From Pseudomonadota bacterium (GTDB lineage: Bacteria; Pseudomonadota; Gammaproteobacteria; Burkholderiales; Rhodocyclaceae), in the NCBI GenBank assembly GCA_018241725.1, contig JAFEDI010000097.1:46205-110204 (forward strand): a stretch of 64,000 nucleotides of DNA, given 5' to 3'. A program made the translations under genes and the position numbers. Under the pieces are notes generated by a model that saw nothing but the letters and a program-made list of their open reading frames with translations, did not search any database and had not been told where the DNA came from. Shown here in pieces: positions 52,194 to 63,775 of this stretch. Numbering within the stretch: the first letter of the stretch is position 1; each line of letters starts with the position of its first letter.

Positions 52194-55019
52194 ATGATGA
52201 AACAGCTTTTTGAGAGCTCCCAACTGTTCGGCAGCAATGCGCCGTTCGTTGAAGAGCTTTACGAGAACTATCTCGACAATCCGGATTCCGTCTCCGAGGA
52301 ATGGCGGACGTATTTCGACTCGCTGCAGAATGTGCCCGGTAAGGGCCGCGACGTCGCCCACTACCCGATCATCAACGCCTTCGCTGACATGGCGAAGCGC
52401 GGCCCGGTCCGCACCGTCGTCGCGTCCGGCGTCGATCAGAAGCAGGTCAGTGTCCTGCAACTCATCAACGCCCATCGCTTCCTCGGCACCCGCTGGGCCC
52501 AGCTCGATCCGCTTAAGCGCACCGAGCGTCCCGAGATCCATGAACTCGAGCTGTCCCACTACGGCTTCACCGAGGCGGATCTCAACCAGACCTTCAACAC
52601 TGGCTCCTTCCACGGCCTGCCCGGTGATCACGCCACCCTGCGCGAGATTCTCGACGCGGTGCGCCAGACCTACTGCGGCTCCATCGGCGCCGAGTACATG
52701 TACATCACCGACATCGGTGAGAAGCGCTGGATCCAGGCCCGCCTTGAGCCCACCAAGGGCCGTCCCGGTTACCAAGTCGACCAGCAGCGCCGCATCCTCG
52801 AGCGCCTGACCGCCGCCGAGACCCTCGAACGCTACCTGCATACCAAGTACGTTGGTCAGAAGCGCTTCTCCCTCGAAGGTGGTGAGAGCACCATCGTCGC
52901 GATGGACGAGCTGATCCGCGTCGCCGGCGGCAAGGGCGTGCAGGAAATCGTCATCGGCATGGCCCACCGTGGCCGCCTGAACGTGCTGGTGAACACCCTC
53001 GGCAAGTCGCCGAGCATGCTGTTCTCCGAGTTCGAAGGCAAGGCCGCGTCCGACCTGTCCGCAGGCGACGTGAAGTACCACATGGGCTTCTCCAGCGACG
53101 TCATGACTGCCGGTGGTCCGGTGCACCTGACCCTGGCCTTCAACCCGTCCCATCTGGAAATCGTCAATCCGGTGGTCGAGGGCTCCGTGTATGCCCGCCA
53201 GACCCGTCGTGGCGCCAAGGGCAAGGCCGAGGTCATCCCGGTCCTGATCCACGGTGACGCGGCCGTTGCCGGCCAGGGCGTCAACCAGGAAATGCTGAAC
53301 TTCGCGCAGACCCGCGGCTACGGCACGGGCGGCACGATCCATATCGTGGTGAACAACCAGATCGGCTTCACCACCTCCGATCCGCGCGACTACCGTTCTT
53401 CGCTGTACTGCACCGACATCTTCAAGATGGGTGAGGCGCCGATCTTCCACGTCAATGGCGACGATCCGGAAGCCGTGGCCTTCGTGATGGGCCTGGCCGT
53501 CGAATACCGCCAGGAGTTCAAGAAGGACGTCGTCGTCGACATCGTGTGCTACCGGAAGCTGGGCCACAATGAGGCCGACGAGCCGATGGTTACCCAGCCG
53601 CTGATGTACAAGAAGATCGCCAAGCACCCCGGCACCCGCAAGCTCTACGCGGACAAGCTGGCCCAGCTGGGCATCGTCAAGGCCGACGAGCCGGAACAGT
53701 TCATCAAGGACTACCGCGCCGCCCTCGACAAGGGCGAGCTGCTGTCCAACCCCGTGCTGTCCGACTTCAAGCGCCAGTTCGCGCAGGACTGGGCGCCGTA
53801 CGCCGGCAAAGCCTACACCGACCAGTGCGACACCACCGTGCCGACCGCCGAGCTCGAGCGTCTGGCTACCGCACTGACCACCACGCCGGAAGGCTTCGTG
53901 CTGCACCCCCGCGTGCAGAAGATCATCGACGACCGCAAGGCGATGGGCGCCGGCAAGCTGCCCTTCGACTGGGGCATGGCCGAGAACCTGGCCTACGCCA
54001 GCCTGGTGGTACAGGGCTTCGGCATCCGCCTGTCCGGTGAAGACGTCGGCCGTGGCACCTTCTTCCACCGCCACGCCGCGCTGCACGACCAGAACCGCGA
54101 CCAGTGGCACGACGGCACCTTCTATCCGCTGCAGAACATCCGCGAAGGCCAGGGCCCGTTCTACTGCTACGACTCCGTGCTGTCCGAAGAAGCCGTGCTG
54201 GCCTTCGAATACGGTTACGCGTCGGCGGAGCCGAACCAGCTCGTGATCTGGGAAGCCCAGTTCGGCGACTTCGCCAACGGTGCCCAAGTGGTCATGGACC
54301 AGTTCATCAGCTCCGGCGAAGCCAAGTGGGGCCGTCAGTGCGGCCTCGTCATGATGCTGCCGCACGGCTATGAAGGCCAGGGCCCCGAGCACTCTTCCGC
54401 CCGTATCGAGCGCTACATGCAGCTGTGCGCCGAGATGAACATGGAAGTGTGCATCCCGTCCGGCCCGTCGCAGATCTTCCACCTGCTGCGCCGCCAGGCC
54501 CTGCGCAAGCTGCGCAAGCCGCTGGTGATCATCACGCCGAAGTCCCTGCTGCGCCACAAGGATGCGATCTCCTCCCTGGACGATCTGTCCAAGGGCACCT
54601 TCCAGACCGTCATCGGTGAAGTGGACGAGCTCGACGTCAATAAGGTCAAGCGTGTGGTGATCTGCTCCGGCAAGATCTACTACGAACTGCTGGCCCACCG
54701 TCGCGCCAACAACATCGACGACATCGCCCTGGTTCGCCTGGAACAGTTGTATCCGTTCCCGCGCGAAGCCTTCGCGGCCGAAGTGAACAAGTACCCCAAC
54801 GCCAAGGAAGTCGTGTGGTGCCAGGAAGAGCCCCGCAACCAGGGCGTGTGGTACTGGCTGGCGTCCCGTCACCATCTGGACAGCGCCCTCGGCGACGAGC
54901 GCAAGTTCCTGCTGGTGGCCCGTCCGGCTGCCGCCTCGCCGGCCGTCGGTTATTACGCCAAGCACAACGCGCAACAAAAGGCAGTCATCGAAAATGCGTT
55001 TGGCGAAATCAACGCCTGA
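52194..55019 (+). CDS. sucA: 2-oxoglutarate dehydrogenase E1 component
   Basis: A 941-residue thiamine diphosphate enzyme (OdhA/SucA). The N-terminal E2-binding helix has FVEELYENYLDNPDSVSEEW. HRGRLNVLVNTLGKSP and VHLTLAFNPSHLEIVNPVVE are substrate-side segments. The cofactor motif is HGDAAVAGQGVNQEMLNF through VVNNQIGFTTSDP. It decarboxylates 2-oxoglutarate and hands the succinyl group to E2. It leads the odhAB-lpd unit. An AGGTGG ribosome-binding site precedes a double ATG. Confidence 0.97.
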   Translation: MMKQLFESSQLFGSNAPFVEELYENYLDNPDSVSEEWRTYFDSLQNVPGKGRDVAHYPIINAFADMAKRGPVRTVVASGVDQKQVSVLQLINAHRFLGTRWAQLDPLKRTERPEIHELELSHYGFTEADLNQTFNTGSFHGLPGDHATLREILDAVRQTYCGSIGAEYMYITDIGEKRWIQARLEPTKGRPGYQVDQQRRILERLTAAETLERYLHTKYVGQKRFSLEGGESTIVAMDELIRVAGGKGVQEIVIGMAHRGRLNVLVNTLGKSPSMLFSEFEGKAASDLSAGDVKYHMGFSSDVMTAGGPVHLTLAFNPSHLEIVNPVVEGSVYARQTRRGAKGKAEVIPVLIHGDAAVAGQGVNQEMLNFAQTRGYGTGGTIHIVVNNQIGFTTSDPRDYRSSLYCTDIFKMGEAPIFHVNGDDPEAVAFVMGLAVEYRQEFKKDVVVDIVCYRKLGHNEADEPMVTQPLMYKKIAKHPGTRKLYADKLAQLGIVKADEPEQFIKDYRAALDKGELLSNPVLSDFKRQFAQDWAPYAGKAYTDQCDTTVPTAELERLATALTTTPEGFVLHPRVQKIIDDRKAMGAGKLPFDWGMAENLAYASLVVQGFGIRLSGEDVGRGTFFHRHAALHDQNRDQWHDGTFYPLQNIREGQGPFYCYDSVLSEEAVLAFEYGYASAEPNQLVIWEAQFGDFANGAQVVMDQFISSGEAKWGRQCGLVMMLPHGYEGQGPEHSSARIERYMQLCAEMNMEVCIPSGPSQIFHLLRRQALRKLRKPLVIITPKSLLRHKDAISSLDDLSKGTFQTVIGEVDELDVNKVKRVVICSGKIYYELLAHRRANNIDDIALVRLEQLYPFPREAFAAEVNKYPNAKEVVWCQEEPRNQGVWYWLASRHHLDSALGDERKFLLVARPAAASPAVGYYAKHNAQQKAVIENAFGEINA

Positions 55020-55058
55020 TGCAAACGTCCACGCCGAACTGAAAACAAGGGAGAAGAT

Positions 55059-56249
55059 ATGCTGATCGAAGTCAAAGTGCCCCAACTGTCCGAGTCTGTT
55101 TCCGAAGCCACGCTGGTCAGCTGGCACAAGAAGGAAGGCGACGCCGTTTCCCGTGACGAGAACCTGATCGACATCGAGACCGACAAGGTCGTGCTCGAAA
55201 CCCCGGCTCCGGCCGATGGCGTGCTGGTCAAGATCGTCAAGAACGGTGGCGACTCGGTGACTTCCGGCGAAGTGATCGCCACCATCGACACCGAAGCCAA
55301 GGCTGCCGCTGGTGCTCCGGCCGCTGCTGCCGCTCCGGCTGCCGCTGCCCCCGCCGCCGCTCCGGCTGGCGCCGCTGGTGCTGCGAGCCCGTCCGCCCGC
55401 AAGATCCTCGATGAGAAGGGCATCGCTGCCGCTGACGTCGCCGGCTCCGGCCGTGGTGGTCGCGTGATCAAGGAAGACGCCGTCGCTGCCCAGCCGAAGG
55501 CTGCCGCTCCGGCTGCTGCGGCTCCGGCCGTGGCCGTTCCGACCGGTGATCGCATCGAACAGCGCGTTCCGATGACCCGTCTGCGTGCCCGCATCGCCGA
55601 GCGCCTGATCCAGTCCAAGAATGAAAACGCCATCCTGACCACGTTCAACGAAGTGAACATGGCCCCGATCATGGCGCTGCGCAAGCAGTACGGCGACAAG
55701 TTCGAGAAGGCTCACGGTGTGCGTCTGGGCTTCATGGGCTTCTTCGTGAAGGCTGCCGTTGCTGCCCTCAAGAAGTTCCCGATCCTGAACGCCTCCGTCG
55801 ATGGCAACGACATCGTCTACCACGGCTACATCGACATCGGTATCGCTGTCGGTTCGCCCCGTGGCCTGGTGGTGCCCATCCTGCGTGATGTGGACAACAT
55901 GTCCATCGCCGACATCGAGAAGAAGATCGCCGAATTCGGCCAGAAGGCCAAGGACGGCAAGATCTCCCTCGAAGAGCTCACCGGTGGCACGTTCTCCATC
56001 TCCAACGGTGGCGTGTTCGGCTCCATGATGTCCACCCCGATCATCAACCCGCCCCAGTCCGCGATCCTCGGCATCCACGCCACCAAGGACCGCGCCGTGG
56101 TTGAGAACGGTCAGGTCGTCGTGCGCCCGATCAACTACCTCGCCATGTCCTACGACCACCGCATCATCGACGGCCGCGAAGCCGTCCTGGGCCTGGTCAC
56201 CATGAAGGAAGCCCTGGAAGATCCGGCCCGTCTGATCCTGGACGTCTGA
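55059..56249 (+). CDS. sucB: Dihydrolipoyllysine succinyltransferase (2-oxoglutarate dehydrogenase E2)
   Basis: A 396-residue protein. One lipoyl domain (residues 1-77, lipoylated Lys in [11 protein letters not shown]) is followed by a long Ala-Pro linker. A peripheral subunit-binding domain follows ([20 protein letters not shown]), then a second Ala-Pro linker, and the catalytic acyltransferase domain with the active-site motif [13 protein letters not shown] near the end. It transfers succinyl to CoA within the E1-E2-E3 complex. Confidence 0.97.
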   Translation: MLIEVKVPQLSESVSEATLVSWHKKEGDAVSRDENLIDIETDKVVLETPAPADGVLVKIVKNGGDSVTSGEVIATIDTEAKAAAGAPAAAAAPAAAAPAAAPAGAAGAASPSARKILDEKGIAAADVAGSGRGGRVIKEDAVAAQPKAAAPAAAAPAVAVPTGDRIEQRVPMTRLRARIAERLIQSKNENAILTTFNEVNMAPIMALRKQYGDKFEKAHGVRLGFMGFFVKAAVAALKKFPILNASVDGNDIVYHGYIDIGIAVGSPRGLVVPILRDVDNMSIADIEKKIAEFGQKAKDGKISLEELTGGTFSISNGGVFGSMMSTPIINPPQSAILGIHATKDRAVVENGQVVVRPINYLAMSYDHRIIDGREAVLGLVTMKEALEDPARLILDV

Positions 56250-56329
56250 TCCATCCAACCGTCGGCACGGTCGCGGCCCGCAAGGGCTGCAGCCGTGCCG
56301 CGTTTTTGTCTGCACAAGGAAGAGACTAA

Positions 56330-57751
56330 ATGGCGAAGCAATTTGACGTGCTGGTCATCGGCGGTGGTCCCGGTGGCTACGTGGCAGCGATCCGCGCCGC
56401 ACAACTCGGTTTCAACACGGCCTGCGCCGAATCCAATCCCTACGCCGACCCGAAGGGCGAGCCCCGCCTCGGCGGCACCTGCCTGAACGTCGGCTGCATC
56501 CCGTCCAAGGCGCTGCTGCACACTTCCCACCTGTTCGAGGAAGCCGGCCACGCCTTTGAAGAGCAGGGCATCTCCGTCGGCACGCCGAAGATCGATGTGG
56601 CCAAGATGATCGGCCGCAAGAGCAAGATCGTCGAGCAGCTCACCGCCGGCATCAAGGGCCTGTTCAAGAAGAACAAGGTCACCTTCCTGGCCGGCCATGG
56701 CGCCTTCGTCGGCAAGACCGACGCCGGTTGGCAGGTCAAGGTCGGCGAGGAAGTCGTCGAAGCCAAGCAGGTCATCGTGGCGACCGGCTCCACCGCCCGT
56801 CACCTGCCCGGCATCCCGGTCGACAACAAGCTGGTCTGCGACAACATCGGCGCCCTCGATATCGACGCCGTGCCCAAGCGCCTCGGCCTCATCGGCTCCG
56901 GCGTGATCGGCCTGGAAATGGGCTCCGTGTGGAAGCGCCTCGGCGCCGAAGTCACCATCCTCGAAGCGATGGACAGCTTCCTCGGCGCTGCCGACCAGGA
57001 CGTGGCCAAGGAAGCCCTCAAGCTGTTCACCAAGCAAGGCCTCGACATCAAGCTGTCCGTCAAGGTCGGCACCGTCACTGTCGGCAAGAAGTCTGTCACC
57101 GTCGAGTACGAAACCAAGGACGGCGCCCAGACGGCTGAATTCGACCGCCTGATCGTCTCCGTCGGTCGCGTGCCGAACACCGCCGGCCTCAACGCCGAAG
57201 CGGTCGGCCTCAAGATCGACGAGCGCGGTTTCGTTGAAGTCGATGGCCACAACCGTACCAACCTGGACGGCGTGTGGGCAGTGGGCGACGTGGTGCGTGG
57301 CCCGATGCTGGCCCACAAGGCCATGGAAGAAGGTGTCGCGGTGGCCGAAACCATCGCCGGCCAGAAGGGCCACACCAACTTCGACACCATCCCGTGGGTC
57401 ATCTACACCTCGCCCGAGATCGCCTGGGTCGGCAAGACCGAGCAGCAGCTCAAGGCCGAAGGCGCCGCCTACAAGGTCGGCAAGATCCCGTTCATGGCCA
57501 ATGGCCGTGCGCTGGGTGCCGGCACCCCGGCCGGTTTCGTGAAGATGATCGCCGATGCCAACACCGACCGCATCCTCGGTGTGCACATCATCGGCGCCAA
57601 CGCTTCCGAACTGATCGGCGAGGCCGTGGTGACCATGGAGTTCGCCGGTGCGTCCGAAGATCTGGCGCGCATCTGCCACGCTCACCCGACCCTGTCGGAA
57701 GTGGTGCACGAAGCCGCCCTGGCGGTGGACAAGCGTCCGCTGCACTTCTGA
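56330..57751 (+). CDS. lpdA: Dihydrolipoamide dehydrogenase (E3)
   Basis: A 473-residue FAD disulfide oxidoreductase. FAD motif [19 protein letters not shown], redox-active cysteines in [22 protein letters not shown] motif [20 protein letters not shown] and the C-terminal His-Glu pair in [16 protein letters not shown] are all intact. It reoxidises the lipoyl group of the E2 just upstream. A strong hairpin follows the gene. Confidence 0.97.
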   Translation: MAKQFDVLVIGGGPGGYVAAIRAAQLGFNTACAESNPYADPKGEPRLGGTCLNVGCIPSKALLHTSHLFEEAGHAFEEQGISVGTPKIDVAKMIGRKSKIVEQLTAGIKGLFKKNKVTFLAGHGAFVGKTDAGWQVKVGEEVVEAKQVIVATGSTARHLPGIPVDNKLVCDNIGALDIDAVPKRLGLIGSGVIGLEMGSVWKRLGAEVTILEAMDSFLGAADQDVAKEALKLFTKQGLDIKLSVKVGTVTVGKKSVTVEYETKDGAQTAEFDRLIVSVGRVPNTAGLNAEAVGLKIDERGFVEVDGHNRTNLDGVWAVGDVVRGPMLAHKAMEEGVAVAETIAGQKGHTNFDTIPWVIYTSPEIAWVGKTEQQLKAEGAAYKVGKIPFMANGRALGAGTPAGFVKMIADANTDRILGVHIIGANASELIGEAVVTMEFAGASEDLARICHAHPTLSEVVHEAALAVDKRPLHF

Positions 57752-57802
57752 TGACGACGGCCGGCGCTGTGTAGTCCTTTGTAGCCGGCTCCGCGCATCA
57801 CC

Positions 57803-57845
57803 CGGGGGTGGTCAGGCAGTAAAATGCCTGACCACCCCCGTTTCC
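57803..57845 (+). terminator. Terminator after the odhAB-lpd unit
   Basis: A 16-bp perfect stem (CGGGGGTGGTCAGGCA / TGCCTGACCACCCCCG) with a six-base loop is followed by a short TTT. It lies 51 bases past the lpd stop. Confidence 0.82.
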
Positions 57846-57891
57846 ATAAGTAGCGCGCCCAGAACGCGCCCAGACAACACCTGCCACGACG

Positions 57892-59010
57892 ATGCCCCAT
57901 CGAATCCTCAAGGTTGCCGAGCACGGCATGCTCGAAGCCTACGACGCCACCCTCAAGGCCCGCGGCTTCAAGTCCGACCCCGCCCAGCGCGCCGCCGCCC
58001 AGCGCCTGCAAGGCCTGTACACCGAACTCGTTGCCTTCAAGGCCGCCCGCAAGGGTACCTTGCGCAAGCTGCTGTCGCGCCCCAAGCAGCCGCGCAGCGT
58101 GTACTTCTGGGGGGGCGTGGGGCGCGGCAAGAGCTTCCTGATGGACTGCTTCTATGATTCGGTCCCGTACCAGCGCAAGCGCCGCGTGCACTTCCACGCC
58201 TTCATGCAGGAAGTGCAGAACGACCTGAAGAACCTCAACAACGAAGCCGATCCGCTGCAGAAGGTCGCCGACCGCATCGCGCGCCAGACCCGCCTGCTGT
58301 GCTTCGACGAGTTCCACGTGTCCGACATCGCCGACGCGATGATCCTCGGCCGCCTGCTCGATGCGCTGTTCGCCCGCGGCACCATCTTCGTGATGACGTC
58401 CAACTACCCGCCGGATGGCCTGTATCCCAACGGCCTGCAGCGCATCAACTTCCTGCCGACCATCGACATGATCAAGCGCCGCTTCGACGTGGTCGAGGTG
58501 GATCACGGCACCGACTACCGGCTGCGCACGCTGGAGCAGATGGACGCCTTCCTGGTGCCCGCCGACGAGGCCGCCGACAAGCACCTTGCGAGTGACTTCG
58601 AGAAGATTGCCCATACCAAGGGCAAGCCCGGCGAGATCGAGGTGCTGGAGCGCAAGCTGAAGGTCCAGCGCATGGCGCCCGGCGTGATCTGGTTCGATTT
58701 CGACACCCTGTGCGGCGGTGCGCGCTCCCAGAACGACTACCTGGAGATCGCCCGCGAATACCACACGCTGATCCTCTCCCGCGTGCCGAAGATGAGTGCC
58801 GCAATGGCCTCCGAGGCGCGCCGCTTCACGTGGCTGATCGACGTGCTCTACGACCACCGGGTCAAGCTGCTGGTCAGCGCCGAGTGCCAGGCCTACGACC
58901 TCTACGTGGAAGGCCGCCAGGCCAACGAGTTCCACCGCACGGTCAGCCGCCTGATCGAGATGCGCTCCCGCGACTACCTCGCCGAAGCCCACCGGACCTC
59001 CTCGGTCTGA
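57892..59010 (+). CDS. zapE: Cell division protein ZapE / AFG1-family ATPase
   Basis: A 372-residue AFG1-like ATPase. Walker A is WGGVGRGKSFLMD (about residues 72-84) and Walker B is LLCFDEFHVSD. The sensor segment is FVMTSNYPPDGLYPNGLQR, and the family arginine-rich end is also present. ZapE binds FtsZ at the constricting ring in Escherichia coli; in mitochondria the homologue acts in protein quality control. It often follows lpd in betaproteobacteria. Confidence 0.94.
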   Translation: MPHRILKVAEHGMLEAYDATLKARGFKSDPAQRAAAQRLQGLYTELVAFKAARKGTLRKLLSRPKQPRSVYFWGGVGRGKSFLMDCFYDSVPYQRKRRVHFHAFMQEVQNDLKNLNNEADPLQKVADRIARQTRLLCFDEFHVSDIADAMILGRLLDALFARGTIFVMTSNYPPDGLYPNGLQRINFLPTIDMIKRRFDVVEVDHGTDYRLRTLEQMDAFLVPADEAADKHLASDFEKIAHTKGKPGEIEVLERKLKVQRMAPGVIWFDFDTLCGGARSQNDYLEIAREYHTLILSRVPKMSAAMASEARRFTWLIDVLYDHRVKLLVSAECQAYDLYVEGRQANEFHRTVSRLIEMRSRDYLAEAHRTSSV

Positions 59011-59017
59011 GCGCGGC

Positions 59018-59806
59018 ATGAAGCGCCGCCAGGCCTGCCTCGCCCTTGCCATGCTGGCCGTGTTCGCCACGGCCAGGGCGGAGCCGCGCCTGGAGATCAT
59101 CACGCTGCGCCACCGGCCCGCCGAGCAGATCCTGTCGGCGCTGCGGCCGCTGCTGGAGCCCGGCGGGGCCTTGTCCAATATGGGCGACAAGCTGCTGCTG
59201 CGTGTGTCGCCGGCCAACCTGGCCGAACTGCGCGTCGCCATCGACGCGCTGGATACGCCGCTGCGCCGCCTCGTGGTGTCCGTGCGCCAGGACCAGGATG
59301 TGGCAGGGCAGGGCGGGGGCGCCGGCGTCAACGCCCGCCTGTCGCCCAGCAACAGCCGCGTGATCGTCGAGGCCGGCGCCGGCAGCGCCAGCCGCAGCGG
59401 GCAGCTCAGTCAGCAGGTCCAGGTGGTGGAGGGCGGACGCGCGCTGATCCGTGTCGGCCAGTCCCTGCCCATCGCCATGCGCGAGTGGCGCGCCGGCCCA
59501 ACCGGCTGGCAGGCCGTGGACAGCGTGCGCTTCCTGGACGTGGGGAGCGGCTTCATGGCTGCGCCGCAGCTGATCGGCGAGCAGGTCAGCATCGACATCA
59601 CGCCGGCCGTCGAACAGCTCCGCCCCGACGGCAGCATCGAATCCTCCCGCCTGTCCACCCAGGTCCGCGGCCGCGTCGGGGAGTGGATCCCCCTCGGCGG
59701 CAGTCAGATCGACAGCCGCCGGTCCGACTATGGCACCGGCGGCGTCCGCCAGGGCGACAGCCAGAGCCGCGGCCAGGTCTGGCTGCGGATCGACGCCCTC
59801 GACTGA
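59018..59806 (+). CDS. Exported secretin-domain-like protein
   Basis: A 262-residue protein with a signal peptide (about residues 1-21, ending ATARA). Residues 22-90 form a secretin N1-type domain (IITLRHRPAEQILSALRPLL, LAELRVAIDALD). The rest resembles the secretin C-terminal beta domain (VDSVRFLDVGSGFMAAPQLI, VSIDITPAVEQL), but it is far too short to form a full gated channel. It has no type II, III or IV pilus genes around it. It lies seven bases after zapE and 26 before the helicase. Function unknown. Confidence 0.78.
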   Translation: MKRRQACLALAMLAVFATARAEPRLEIITLRHRPAEQILSALRPLLEPGGALSNMGDKLLLRVSPANLAELRVAIDALDTPLRRLVVSVRQDQDVAGQGGGAGVNARLSPSNSRVIVEAGAGSASRSGQLSQQVQVVEGGRALIRVGQSLPIAMREWRAGPTGWQAVDSVRFLDVGSGFMAAPQLIGEQVSIDITPAVEQLRPDGSIESSRLSTQVRGRVGEWIPLGGSQIDSRRSDYGTGGVRQGDSQSRGQVWLRIDALD

Positions 59807-59832
59807 GCCGCCCCTTGCTTTTCAGTACCAGC

Positions 59833-61788
<1,956 letters not shown>

Positions 61789-61800
61789 AGTTTCATCAGG

Positions 61801-61823
61801 GCGTCCGCTGCAATGGCGGACGC
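61801..61823 (+). terminator. Stem-loop after the helicase gene
   Basis: A perfect 8-bp stem GCGTCCGC / GCGGACGC with a seven-base loop lies 12 bases past the helicase stop. No T-run follows, so termination is uncertain. Confidence 0.45.
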
Positions 61824-61997
61824 AGAACGGCCCCGATGCTGCGCCCACGCGGCACCACCGCCTGTCATCGGGCTGCTGTCCTCCGGTTTTCTCCCTACTC
61901 TCCGTCCACCCGGCGCGCACCCTTGCAGCGCCGTTCGCCGCAGGAGCGTTTTTCGATGAAATTTGCCGAAAAACGGAATTCAATCATCCGTTGATGG

Positions 61998-62315
61998 ATG
62001 GAATCCTTCCTGTCTCGCAACCGGAAAACCGAAATTTCCATGATTTTCATCGAATCTTCGGCCGAATTCATCGAATCGCGGATGGGCGGGCTCGAAGTTT
62101 CGGTGATTGAGCTCGAACTTTCGGTGTTTGAGTCCGAATGTTCGAGCTCCGAGTCCGAAGTTTCGGACTCAATCATTGAAACTTCGGACTCGGAGCTCGA
62201 AAAGTGGAAGGTAACTGTCCGCTCTTGCATGGCGCGACGGCGAGCACGCTTCGCTGCCGCCAAGGCATCCTCCGCGACACGCACCTCGCCGGCGGCATTT
62301 TCGCGTCCCCGGTAG
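61998..62315 (+). CDS. Doubtful ORF with seven-residue repeats
   Basis: A 105-codon open frame lies over a 21-bp repeat array. Its middle reads as seven-residue units with Glu and Ser in fixed places (GLEVSVI, ELELSVF, ESECSSS, ESEVSDS), preceded by FIESSAE and FIESRMG. The C-terminal 35 residues are basic. There is no good ribosome-binding site. The opposite strand is also open over the same stretch (61895-62332), so coding on either strand is unproven; the periodicity of 21 may reflect DNA repeats only. Confidence 0.3.
   Translation: MESFLSRNRKTEISMIFIESSAEFIESRMGGLEVSVIELELSVFESECSSSESEVSDSIIETSDSELEKWKVTVRSCMARRRARFAAAKASSATRTSPAAFSRPR
62088..62201. repeat. 21-bp degenerate repeats ending in a 24-bp perfect inverted repeat
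   Basis: Units starting at 62088, 62109 and 62130 share the pattern GAGCTCGAA-TTTCGGTG-TT with a 21-base period. The array ends in a perfect inverted repeat: arms at 62141-62164 and 62178-62201 (24 bases each, containing GAGCTCCGAGTCCGAA), loop of 13 bases. No T-run follows. An RNA from this stretch would fold into a long hairpin, and the DNA could form a cruciform. Confidence 0.85.
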
Positions 62316-62495
62316 CTGTCCGGATGATTCACTTGGCATTATCATTCGAACGAATGCCATTGTTCTTATGTGGCCGGACGAGTTCCTGAGTGCGTTGGTG
62401 TCGCAACGGTTCCGTCGGGAGGCTGCGCTGCGCTTTGGTCCAGTCGAAGAGTGGTGCCAAGAGGGGGAGTCCTTATTCTTGCAAGGAGACAGGCT

Positions 62496-62912
62496 ATGGC
62501 TTTTGTGAATGAGTATCTAAGTGAAGATGACTGCAAGAAATACGAAATTCATCTCATCGACGAGAGGTTTGTTGTTGGTGGTACCTCGTCAAATAGTTGG
62601 ACGATCGATCGAGATCGAAATATCTATTTGAGGACTGTTGCGAGGGGACGTGAAGAATTTTCTCATCTGTCTACCTGGACTTTATATTGGCACGAAGATT
62701 TGATCGTTCTGGAGTTGGAAAATCTGAGCACAAGTGGGCCTACGGGAGGGGTGTGTCACGGCCACAAGAGAGTTCGCAGTATCGAAATTCCTCCACACCT
62801 TGAGGACAAGCGAGCCGATATTCTTTCGGACTTGAAGGATGCGCTTACGGCCTATAAGGATGGAGGAGTCTATGCGAGGGCAACGGAGTACACGTTGACC
62901 CTGGATGTATAG
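62496..62912 (+). CDS. Hypothetical protein in AT-richer accessory region
   Basis: A 138-residue soluble protein preceded by a strong ribosome-binding site (AAGGAG, seven bases before ATG), which fixes the start against the longer frame. I recognise no family. The sequence alternates strands and turns with several tryptophans (SNSWTIDRDRNIYLR, STWTLYWHEDLIVLELEN) and ends in an acidic helix. Base composition is clearly more AT-rich than the housekeeping genes, suggesting transfer. Together with the lipoprotein gene 47 bases downstream it could form a toxin-immunity type pair, but nothing in the sequence proves it. Confidence 0.75.
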   Translation: MAFVNEYLSEDDCKKYEIHLIDERFVVGGTSSNSWTIDRDRNIYLRTVARGREEFSHLSTWTLYWHEDLIVLELENLSTSGPTGGVCHGHKRVRSIEIPPHLEDKRADILSDLKDALTAYKDGGVYARATEYTLTLDV

Positions 62913-62959
62913 ACAAGGTGTGTTCTGCAGTTTCTTCTCTCTCTTGAGGTTGCCGTGTA

Positions 62960-63775
62960 ATGCTTGATCCGATTGGTTTCGACGCTATGAAAGCGAGAAC
63001 TGCGCGGGCTTTGCTGGCTTGCTGCAAGGTGCTGATGGCGGTCGGTCTTCTTGCCGGCTGCAAGGGGGCCGATAATCCCAGCCCGGTGGAAAGTAAGAAC
63101 GGATACTCATATATCCCGATCGACGGCACGGCCTTCCTGATTCCGGAGAAGAGCTGGCTGAAGGGATATGCGAACAATGCAACGGATGGCTCCATCTGCT
63201 GCATCATGCTCCATGCGACGATTCCCGATGTGCAGCCCTGGAGTCCGGAAAGAAATGAGGAAATGTACCCAAAGGAAGGTATTCAGAGAAATTTGAGTAT
63301 AACGATATGGGGAAATAGAAAATCGTGGCAGGCCTATTATAAAAAGTCGCATGAAGAGAGGTGGAAAGGTTATGTCGAGGAGCCGTCTGATCAGGCCGGG
63401 ATTGGATTGAGGAGATATCGTGAGTTGTGGTCTGTGTACAATGAAAAAAATGCGGAAAAGGATACTGGAAAGTATGGGGCGGATTTTGTGAAAAGTATGA
63501 GGGAGGACAACGGAAAGCCTCATATGGATACGGTTTACTATGAATATGTGAAAGATAGTCGTATGATTTTCTTGATTCGTTGCAGTGATCAACGTGGTGG
63601 TTTGTATGATGATTGCTATCTCACACTCCCCTTTTCAGAAAGCCTTGAAGTAGAGGTTTATTTCATTCGAGACTACCTGAAAGACGCTGTTCAAATGGTG
63701 GAGAAGCTCACCGTGAAACTGGAGGGGTTTGAGGCTGCCGGCCGCGCGCACGGGTATGGCGTTAAGGGGCACTGA
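62960..63775 (+). CDS. Hypothetical lipoprotein
   Basis: A 271-residue protein with a lipoprotein signal: hydrophobic stretch CCKVLMAVGL, then lipobox LAGC with Cys34. The start is 62960 (GAGG ten bases upstream) or the internal ATG at 62987. The mature part has no membrane helix, contains two adjacent cysteines (SICCIML) and aromatic-rich beta segments (NGYSYIPIDGTAFLIPEKSW), and is AT-rich. The general look is that of periplasmic lipoproteins that act as immunity proteins for secreted effectors, but no named family is recognised. Confidence 0.78.
   Translation: MLDPIGFDAMKARTARALLACCKVLMAVGLLAGCKGADNPSPVESKNGYSYIPIDGTAFLIPEKSWLKGYANNATDGSICCIMLHATIPDVQPWSPERNEEMYPKEGIQRNLSITIWGNRKSWQAYYKKSHEERWKGYVEEPSDQAGIGLRRYRELWSVYNEKNAEKDTGKYGADFVKSMREDNGKPHMDTVYYEYVKDSRMIFLIRCSDQRGGLYDDCYLTLPFSESLEVEVYFIRDYLKDAVQMVEKLTVKLEGFEAAGRAHGYGVKGH

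Noticed and set aside
52119-56315. Very long minus-strand open frame opposite sucA and sucB
   Set aside because: It is the antisense shadow of two highly conserved GC-rich genes; its composition (long runs of Gly, His, Val, Asp) matches no protein family and it has no start signal.
62088-62201. CRISPR array
   Set aside because: The units are contiguous 21-base degenerate repeats with no unique spacers and no cas genes nearby.
61895-62332. Minus-strand ORF over the 21-bp repeats
   Set aside because: It is open only because the repeats lack stops on both strands; the Ser/Glu-rich translation mirrors the repeat unit and has no clear start signal. Kept as a repeat observation instead.
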